A stretch of 64,000 nucleotides of DNA from Ophthalmolycus amberensis (taxonomy: Eukaryota > Chordata > Actinopteri > Perciformes > Zoarcidae), in NCBI GenBank assembly GCA_024529925.1, contig JAFEUB010001102.1, positions 1,913,501 to 1,977,500 of the forward strand, given 5' to 3'. Position 1 is the stretch's first letter, and every line of letters starts with the position of its first letter. The notes beneath the pieces are model-generated. The model had not been told where the DNA came from, made no database searches, and worked only from the letters and a program-made list of their open reading frames with translations. This document shows, one piece after another, positions 49,301 to 59,784 of this stretch. The translations under genes and the position numbers were made by a program.

Positions 49301-52300
49301 CTTTGAAACTCTAATTTCTCGAAATGGGAGTGACTTGTTCCAGGAAGGGAACATGAGCTGTTACGAGGAAGTCGGTTATAGTGACACACACGTTTCGAGT
49401 CAGTAGGTGTTGACTCACATATTCCTGGGCAAAGTCAATCAGATTCTGCAAGTCGATGTCATCGCGGTAGGCCTTGACATTATTGTTGATGAAAAGGTTG
49501 AGCTGCTCTTTGATCCAGTCCTTGAAGACGAAGGCAAGGATCCCCGCCGTCAGCTCCAAGAAGAAGATCAAACCCAGGAACACAGAGAACTGGAGGGGTA
49601 CACGAAACACACGAGCAGAAGACAATGAATCATTCACTTCAATCAGGTAATCTGGGAACACGAAGGAGAATCCTGTTCTCTAAAAGGGATCAGAGCACCG
49701 CTAACAGTATTTTTGTAAAAGAATTAGAAGGACAACAGCTCTGATGTAATGTCCCTGTGCGGGTCTGGTTGTAGGGCCGGTACTGATTTGCTGAGTGAGA
49801 GTGCTGCAACAAAAACCGCAGTCCCAGAGGTGCCGTGATATCATCCCCTTTACAGTAAATGTAGGAGGAGACGGGGCTAATGATAAATGCACAAAAAGCC
49901 ACATTAGCTCCTCGCTCTGACGCCTGACTTACTGCTGCTAATGGACATTGGCTGGAGTTAATAGCTACTCAGCATCGCAGCCAGCAACAAGGCATGTTTG
50001 TCTCCGTCAGTCACGTGTAGCTATCAATACAGCTAGACGCAAACAAACCTCCCAAGATGGTGTTGCCGTGGCTTTTGGCCGGTTTAGAAAAAGACTAGAA
50101 AAATGTTTTGGTGGCTTATGAAGCTCGGATCGCCGTTTCTGATCATTACTTCCTGATGGAACGGAACTAACGCATATCTGTGCCACGCAACCACCCGGAG
50201 CATTTGGCTCGGGCGAGTCACCTGCTGCAGTTGACAGCCTCGGCTCCGGTGTGAACTGCAGAGTTAAGGGGGCGTGAAGTGGTTGAAATGGTGTCTGTGC
50301 TCAGAAAGTCGGGAGCTGGGGCTTACAAATTTAAGCAGGGAGGTGTTCTCTCGGAGCGCTCCGATACAGCCGGCGAGGCCCAGGATGAACATGACCCCTC
50401 CAACGACGACGAAGAGCCACACGGGGTCCAAGCCCCCGAGATCGGTGATGGTTGACAGATTGGACAGCACGCCCTGAGGGAAAGGGAGAAAAAAAAAAAG
50501 ACAAAAGAGAGTGGGTACAATTCTGACTGTAATATTCCCAAAAAAAAACCATTACTATCTCTATTACAAGGTCCTGTCTCTCTATAACAACACACAGCTA
50601 ACCTTGAAAAGAGATCGTGATAACAAAGACAAATAGGGAGAAATTAACTGAGAGGTTGGGTTGTCCTGCTCAGAGATGCAGAAGCATCTATTAAAAAGAA
50701 AATACTGTTATTTGATAAGAATGTATCTGCTTTGTGTGTTGCTTCCTAAATACAATAGCACAACCCCAGTGTTTTTTTTTTTTTTAAATCATTTTATCTT
50801 AAAACTACATTTTCGCAGATCTCTGTCCAACCGATGAAACAAGTCACTGTTATCAGAAGGCGGCACAGTTCAGATCCTTCCGCAAACATTCACCAACAGA
50901 CATCTGTCCTTCCTCTCTGCACATCCTGCCCTCAGCGCCCCGAGGCCACAGTGCGTCCCAATGTGTTTTCCCGTCAAGTCTCCGACACATTATTCAAACA
51001 GAAATGAAACCCTGACGCCAAAAAGAGCGGAGCTCACTGGAAGATGAGTCAACGTCTCAGGGTTCAGCACACCAGAGAGAGGGAGTGAAAAGGCTTGTTC
51101 GCACACGTGTTCCGGTTTGTTCGTGATCTCTCATCAACTCTTTCTATATTCATCGCCCATCTTGAAAGGGATCCCACCGGGGGAGAATGTGTGTGTGTGC
51201 CTGCTCTCGGTTCTGACATGTTTGCTTGTCACATACAGTGCGCATGTCAAACACTTTGCAGCTAAAGCCCAAGAAGCTGAAGTCTCATACTGCTTACGTT
51301 AAGCTCCCACTGCAGTGGGACAGAGGCATAACTGCAATCTGCTGCTTTTATGGCAATCCTGCAGAATAAAGTGCGTTTATTTGAATTTAAGCATGAAGCA
51401 CATGGAAACAATGTAGCCTGGCTGAACACTGCCGGCTACAAAACCAATCAAAGTCACTTTTCCAGGACCCACTATTCATCAATCGGTCTAATCCCTTTAA
51501 ATATTCACGCGGTTCCACCAAGGTTCTCCGGTGCAGGCCTAATTGCATAGAGTTCATGACCAGACGTTACTAATCAGTACATGCCTCCACGCTGGCGCAG
51601 CATTTACAGAACAGGCCGGTACAATTCGGCCTAATTAATGAACAAATTGACTGTTAACTCGATAGGACGGAGTTTTTAATATCTGGCCATGATCCACTGC
51701 ACACGAAAGGTTCACCCGATGTTTGCTGCTGGTGTACTGTGGAAAATAAACAGGATCCAGGTTCCATGCAAATATGCGGCACTGAATTCGTGGTAGCTTT
51801 GTAATTTTGGCCTTTTGACTCCTTATTTATTGCCATTACCAGCTTCTGTTCAAATTCCGCAACTATTGGAAAAACAGATTGGCTCAACAAAACTTTTCAG
51901 TCACAAATCACACTTTGGCTGCAGCAATAAAAATGAATTTCTATTGAATTTGAAAGGACTATGGCATGTTTACCAGGACCATTATACGGGAAGATGCCTT
52001 TGAGTGCTCCAAAGCGTTACAGGAACAGGGCCTTTATTTTCCACGCCACTTTTCTTAAAAGCCCTGTATCCCCCCCCCTCCCCAACTCTCTCACGCAAAT
52101 TGTACTTCCAGCTAATTTCCACCGGAGTGAAGAGAAGAATTTGAGCAATGTTGTCGAGGCAATCGTGTTGTATTTCAACAGTGCGTGTTTGTGTGACGTC
52201 TTGACTTACCTTCTCCGCCCATGCCCACAGGCCGATGGCCAAGAAGGCGGCTCCTAGTAACTGTAACACAAAGAAGAGTCACTACACTGTCAGACAGAGA

Positions 52301-55300
52301 GCAGTGACATAATGAATAAAATCTATATTTGAGACTTAATAACCATCAAATAAAGTTAAGATAGAAAAAAAAAAAATAATAATTTCTCTGTGACAAATTG
52401 TAATTGACAGAAATCAGAAGTGATCAAACCACACACACACACGCACACGCACACACACACACTTTACTGTCTGTTGTTAAACTCTGATGTGGGTGAGGCT
52501 GTAGGAAAAAGGTGATGTCATGGAATACTGTGGATCAATCAAAAACACAAGAGCTCGTACAGAAACACAGAAATCTCTCAGTGAAAATAACCAGCATTCT
52601 TTAAAACGGGCAGTTAACAGTGTGTTTACGTTGAACCCCATCACTTGTAGAAAGAATCGAAATGAGAAAATTGGCTTTTAGAACCTTTAAAGAAACCTAA
52701 CTTGTGAGAAACGTTTTACCTTGCTGTGGACAGAATGAATCATGACATCAGGTTATTGCAGGTTAGAGTCATTGCGCTGCACACTTAAGAGGTTGGAGGA
52801 TCTGATATCCTGAGAGTTAAGGATAATCCCTTCGGCATTAGCCTCCTGTCCCAGTGAAGGATGGACGTAGGGCTCACAGTTCAAAACTTTGAAAAGCACA
52901 GGGGTGACTGCTTGAGATGGACCACCATGTGTGAAGAAACTCTCAAGTATACGATAGTACCGGTATACTATAGAAGAATGGTGTCAGGCTAAAATGAACC
53001 ATTAACACATTCACCTACAGACACAACACACAAATACATTCATATCACAAGCCCCCAATACGTCTTCCCAGCCGTGCCAGGTTATTTCTAAGTCCTATAG
53101 GGCCTCATTAATGCATCTCCCCACCTCATGGAATTGCTTCATTTCACTGTGATGGTCAAATAATATCTAATAAATTATTTCCAAATATGTTAGGGCCATT
53201 TTTGTCAGCGTTTTATAAAAAGCTTCATATAACGAGGAAGGAAAAGACAGCCGTAGGATATCATAGCTTTCTGGCATCCTAAAAAAATACACAGATCAGC
53301 CGAGACTTTTGGTTTACAAATAATAGAAATGCATTCTTGAATTTCATTCCATGCTTTGTTTGATTTTGCACAAATCAAGAAGGAATGCACGTCTTGAGAG
53401 CCATACTTCACACGCACACGCACCTATCGGAGGAATCTGTGTTTCATCTCCATCACTTTAGTCTCGTCATCAAGCGGTACAGCGTTAAGAATCATTTCTC
53501 TTTTGTGGTAATGCTGTTATTGAGATATTGCATCTCTAACATTTTGTTTGCTTCTTTGAAATAGATTCCATTCATCAAACAACGCTTGCAGTGAGCACTG
53601 TTTAGATTGTTTTTTTAGCAGCATGTGTAGTATTCTGACAATTAACTGTATATTCGTACATCTTTTAACACGTCTTTAAAGGGTGCCAAATCATGTTGTA
53701 AATAGATTTTTTTTGCTATAATTATCAAAAAGAATATTTTCAAATCCTGGTTTGTCTGTGAATTTATTCTTGAAGTTTATTTCTGTAAATGACAGAACCC
53801 TAATGTGCATACTCATATCAAATACATGTTTAATTCCCCTACTTCAGCTCCACATTTTGGATTTTTATTGATGGATTATTCCACATTTGCATGCTCCTAT
53901 GAATACTATGATGGAATTTTGTTCCATGATGTTACTGTGGTGTTTATAGCACAGTGAGATACTTTCATACTGTAATTTGGAAAGAGAGATGTATACAGGT
54001 TGTGAGGATTTAATTGTTTGCTTTTAATATTTATCCAGGCTTTTCAGCTGTTTCAAAATGTAAGACCCCTTCTGTTCATGGATTATAGAGTTCTACTTAA
54101 TCAACGTGCTTTATTACAGATTTATTATTATTTTTTTTACAAAACAGTACGGCTTTAAGTGAATATTCCCCGTTTTTGGTCGTGTGGTTTTATTGGTATA
54201 ATAATATTATCTAATCAGCTGCTTAGCATGCCACAAAATGTCATTCCTAAGAGATTTGGGAAGGTACTGAACTTAACTGAGGCACACTATAACGACCAGA
54301 ATCATAACAGCTCCATTGAAATTGGATTAAATCATACTGTTGGGAAGCTGATTAAATCTTGGGCAGCAGGTACACTGATGGCAATCCGTCAACATCCATA
54401 ACAAGAGCAACAGAAGTGACTGTGAGGCGTTGCTTCGGGCATGTTCCGGTCGATGCATAAGCAGTTGTTGTGAAGGGTGTGGTGAGTTCCGCTGGAAAAG
54501 TCCCAGTAAGCACGTGGAGATCAGGTAGAGGAGATTAGATTGACGGAGGGAGTATTAAACTATTTAGCCTCCGACTCCAAATAATCCACGTGGATTACAA
54601 AGAGACAGAGAAAACAACTCCCCCTTTACAGCAAGGAAACTACTGTTACACAACCCCGTCTACCGTCTCATTTTACTGAATGGGTTCTCTGTTAGATATT
54701 GTGGATAATGACCAGTTGTGAATGCTTGATAATGATTCATTATACAACATCTTTAATTGAGGAAAGTAGAACTGGGATATTATTCACACCGCGCTGTGAA
54801 GATGAGCTTCAGAGAGACTTTGTTTTTTCAGGAATCTATATCTACATACACACATTCAGGACAACAGTTAATTCATTGTCTGTTATATCAAAATGTAATT
54901 AAAAACATTCATTTGGCCGAGACAGGGACTCGGATGGCATCACATGACGATTAAACCGAGACTACTCCTGTATAGAATTAAAATCTTCTTCTAAGACCTG
55001 TTTGCAGTATATACAGTATGCAACAAGCTGAAGTTGGCAGTATTAGGCAGCTCACGCAATAGTTCTAATTTAAGTGTGGACGTCATTGCCTCAGGCATTG
55101 CCAATCACTCTAGGACGAGACAACACCTGTATGTGTTCCAACATGTTTTTGGATGCGATTTCTGAATCTTCCTTTCTTCAAATTAAGAGGCTGGACTTTC
55201 TAAACACACAGCACACAAAGTTGTGTCCTTGAGAGAACATCGGTCTTCATTACAGAAACTTCCCAAGTCTGAAATCCTGTCTCGTCTTAGTTTAAGAGGG

Positions 55301-58300
55301 CATTTAGTATTTTGGGAATTATTCCACATCTTATCTTAGAATAGGAATTTAGCTATTACAGAACTGTCATCACTTCGGAATATTTCTTAGTTAGGAATCA
55401 TAAATGACAGTAGGATTGCTTATGTCCTAAATTCTGCCACAATTGGCAGCAGCACTGCTGTTTGCTTGATGTGCTACGTCCGTCTCTGGAGAGGCCTACT
55501 CTGCCGGTCGTAGCACAGAGCACAAACGCACTGTATTTTTTAGGGTGACTTCCAGACTGAGGTGGCAGATCGTATGTCCATTCTAAACATAGATATGACA
55601 GCACGAACGCAGACTGAAGTTAGTTAGGATTTCTTAAGTAAAGGTAAGATAGGAGGTCTGAAATAAGACAGGACACAGCCATGACTTTAGGAATTGCGTC
55701 ACTAATTGGATTACGAAGTTTTGGATTTTTCCGATCTTTGAAACTTACGGTACAATAGGATGAGCAGTGAGGATACGTTTCTGTAATGAGGCCCCTGAAG
55801 GCTAGTCTGAACTGAAGGTTGCATTAAAAGCAGCACTGATGCCAATCTCCCGTTCCAGCACATCCCAAAGGTGCTCTATTGGATTGAGATGTGGTGACTG
55901 TGGAGGCCATGGAGTACAGTGAACTCATCGTCATGTTTGAGATGATTTGAGCTTTGTGACACGGCGCATCATCCTGCTGGAAGTAGCCATCAGGAGATGG
56001 GTACACTGTGGTCATAAAGGGATGGACATGCTCAGCAACAATAGGCCGTGGCGTTTAAACGATGCTCAATTGGTACTAAGGGGCCCAAAGTGTGCCAAGA
56101 AAATATCCCCCGCACCATTACACCACCACCAGCAGCCTGAACCGTTGATACAAGGCAGGATGGGTCCATGCTTTCATGTTGTTTACGCCAAATTCTGACC
56201 CTACCATCTGAATGTCACAGCTGTAATCGAGACTCATCAGACCAGGCAACGTTTTTTCAATCTTCTATTGTCCAATAGTGAGCCTGTGTGAATTGTAGCC
56301 TCAGTTTCCTGTTCTTATCTGACCGGAGTGGCCCCCGGTGTGGTCTTCTGCTGCTGGAGCCCGTCTGCTTCAACGAGGGACTTTCGTCCACACAACTGCC
56401 GCTCACTGGATATCTTCTCTTTTTCTCTGTAAACCCTAGAGATGGTTGTGCGTGAAAATCCCAGTAGATCAGGAGTTTGTGAAATACTCAGACCAGCCTG
56501 TCTGACACCAACATCCATGCCACATTCAAAGTCACTTAAATCCCCTTTCTTCCCCATTCTGATGCTCGCTTTGAACTTCAGCAAGTTGTCTTCACCACGT
56601 CTAGATGCATTGAGCTGCTGCCATGTACTGACTAGCTGCCATGGCTGATTAGCTATTTGTGTTAACAAGCAATTGAACAGGTGTGCCTAATAAAGTGGCC
56701 GGTGAGTGTATATTGTTTTGTATTTTCGCCTGCCCACCGTCACATGGCTGATGTACTTCCTGTCTAGTTTCCATTGCTCTGTCCTCAACAGGAAATCAGG
56801 AGTTGAGGAAACTTTTTGAAACATTTACAATCGTCATAATTAGCCAGAGATCATTGAGAATGGCTTGAATTTGAGTGGAAACATTAGCAGAATTCAGTGC
56901 TACCTTCATCCGTTTCACAAAGTATGCATGTTATGTGGGGAAAGCAGACATCTCTGGTGATACCAGAGCTACAGCGAGGAGACAGAGCACAGAATGATTG
57001 ATGGCATGTGTCATAAAGTATGTATAATATAGGTTGGCTAGTTTGAGTAAATATACAACTATTTATGGATAATTGCAAATCATCAATGTCCTGGCGGTTG
57101 AGTAAGGATGCATCACAATCTCTCCTGTTTGTTCTCTCCTATCAACTATCCAATAAAGCAGGAAGAAAGCTGGTGCTTCACAATAGTACTTCTTTTATAT
57201 TTGGCCAATTTTGTTATTATTTCCGGTCAAAAGTACCTCAATGCTCGACACGTCAAGTTGCATTTCCCCTGCTACAGCTTGAGGCCGCCTTGACGGCAGC
57301 ATAAAGTGGGACAATATGGAGGTAAGCATGGAGAGCATCAGCCCTCTCATTTCAGCATGCTATGTCTTACACGGTTTCTCAGTCGCTTTCTCAGCCATGG
57401 CGCCATTAACTTTATTTCTAAAACACACAATAATTCAGCAACACAGCCGAACAAAACTTAAAATAAACACACGACTAAAAGTAAGTCAATTCAAGCAACA
57501 CACAAAAAATATGAAGCTCAACTAAATTCAGGGTTCCTACACATTTTCCATTTCAAAATTCCGAACTTTCTCAGACATCTCAGCAGGTGTTTTTTTGAGA
57601 CCATATTGGGCTTTTTTGACGTGGTGACTCTGGGTGCAGAGGATGCTGTGACAGGCCTACGGTGCTTCTGTCTTTGCATATGGCTTCCAATTGCCGCCTC
57701 CCCCATGTAGGGATGTCGAACGATTTCACACAGAGTTTGCAAGCTAGCTTTCTTTTCCCAAACAAACTTCATAGGACTGTCAAGCCAGCCCCCAGAATAC
57801 CTTCACATAGAGGTAAACATTTGCTGCCTGCTCGAAACGCCATGAAAAACACTCTGCTTCAAGGATAAAATCTTGAATGTTATATTTTAGAAAACAGAAT
57901 AGGGACAATAGTATGGAAACACAAATATTATTCCATACTATCCAGACCTGAAAATTACTCAAATTATATTCATTACTTTTCACTGTAAATGTCTTTCTTT
58001 TTGTCTCTCTACTGCAGAGACTTGAGCCACGGCTACGTCAAAGTATCACTTTTGTGAAGAGTATTACTGTATAAGCCTCACACACGGTTCAACACAACAC
58101 AAGCATATTCTTTGTAGAGCATTTATCTGCAAACCAAACTTCCCTCCCGGCACAATAAGGCTGGATTGAAGTGAATTTGACTGAGTGAGGACATTGAAGC
58201 TGAACTGAACCTGCGTTTGTACACTTCTTGCGGTATTTTCCTTTCATCTAACTTTTCCCACGCAGCGAGCAGCGCAGAGTCACATTCAGCTCAGTCGGTG

Positions 58301-59724
58301 GCATTGAAACACACACCCTGTGCTAAACTCTGTCAATGCTAGTCTTAAGACTAAAATGTTCTTCAGATTATCAGTGCTAATTTTACACCAGATTCACATT
58401 CATGGTCTTGTATCTCTCAGGAATTAAGCAATACAACTAAGAAAAGCCCAGTACTGCGTTTCTGTTCTTGTTTTATACCTCATTGCCTGTGTTTATTTGG
58501 AGATCGTTTTAAAAGATTCATTTATTTTTATCTCCCCTGCTCTAGGAAGCTATTTGTTTCCCGTTCCTCTGTACACTTGTATCTACCTAATCTATGTGTT
58601 GTTATCACGGAGCAAATAAACAAATCGGGCTGCTCTGGTTATTAAGCTGGACGTGGCCGGCCATGCGAACGCAGCCATTCTTTGGGGATATGATATCAAC
58701 GGCGCTGCCATTTTGCATTCACGCTTAAAATCTGCACCATCAATGGAACAATTTGGCTGATTAATTACACCGGCGTGTTACTAAAAACAAGTCTCAGGGC
58801 CAGAGTATATCTGACTGGAATGGAGAGAAGCTGGTCAACGCTATTACCGTGTATCCAGATACATCCAGATGTTGTGTAGACACAAATGACTCACGGGAAA
58901 CACCGCACTAGTTTGCCTCCCTGTTCATATCTTGATTTAAATACATTTGTTTGTCATTTCAGCCTCACTATACACACAGTCAAAAAGTCTGCTTTGCTGT
59001 CTTCCAATGCGATCAGAGATGCATACCGCGTATACGACACGTCGAAACATGACCCCCCCCCCCGTCTATACCTCTAAATGTAGCTTGAGTAAGGTGTCCA
59101 CAAATGACTGCCTTCACACTTATCTACAGCTGTCCACCACCTGTGATGTGATAACCTAATGTGAGCAGTCACACTTAAAGCTGAAGCTGGGCTAATAAAC
59201 ACACACACAGCCTGCATCCAACCAACTCAGCAGCTTGGTTCGAGCTCAACAAGCTCATAATTACAGCATGCAGAGCTTCCAAAAGAGTTCGGCATGCAGC
59301 TCAGGCAGGGAAAAAAAAAACGGATTAATTTGGGCGGATGTGTCTATTGTGAGGACGAGCGAAGGTATGTTGTTCTTGGGTGAGAACGATCGGCTGTCAA
59401 CAGCGAGCTCGGGCGCTGGGAGAACTTCACACAGTTTGTACTGCTCTGTTTTGTTCACAAAAAGTTTTGGGTCTTAAAAGCATTCTGTCTCAATTTAGGC
59501 AGCATTTTCAAGCCTGACAAGATCACTATGGGAAAGACAAATGGGTTGATTTGTGGAGAATAAACCCCATCTCTCTCTATTTCGGCGATGCACTAGCTTG
59601 TCTGTCAAATCCGGTTTCGCGGCGCACAGACAAGAGGAGAACATCTTCCAGCAATTATTAACGGAAACAGCCAGCGAGCTGGAACTTGTTCGACACAGAG
59701 AGCGAGAGCGAGAGCGAGAGAGAC

Positions 59725-59784
<60 letters not shown>

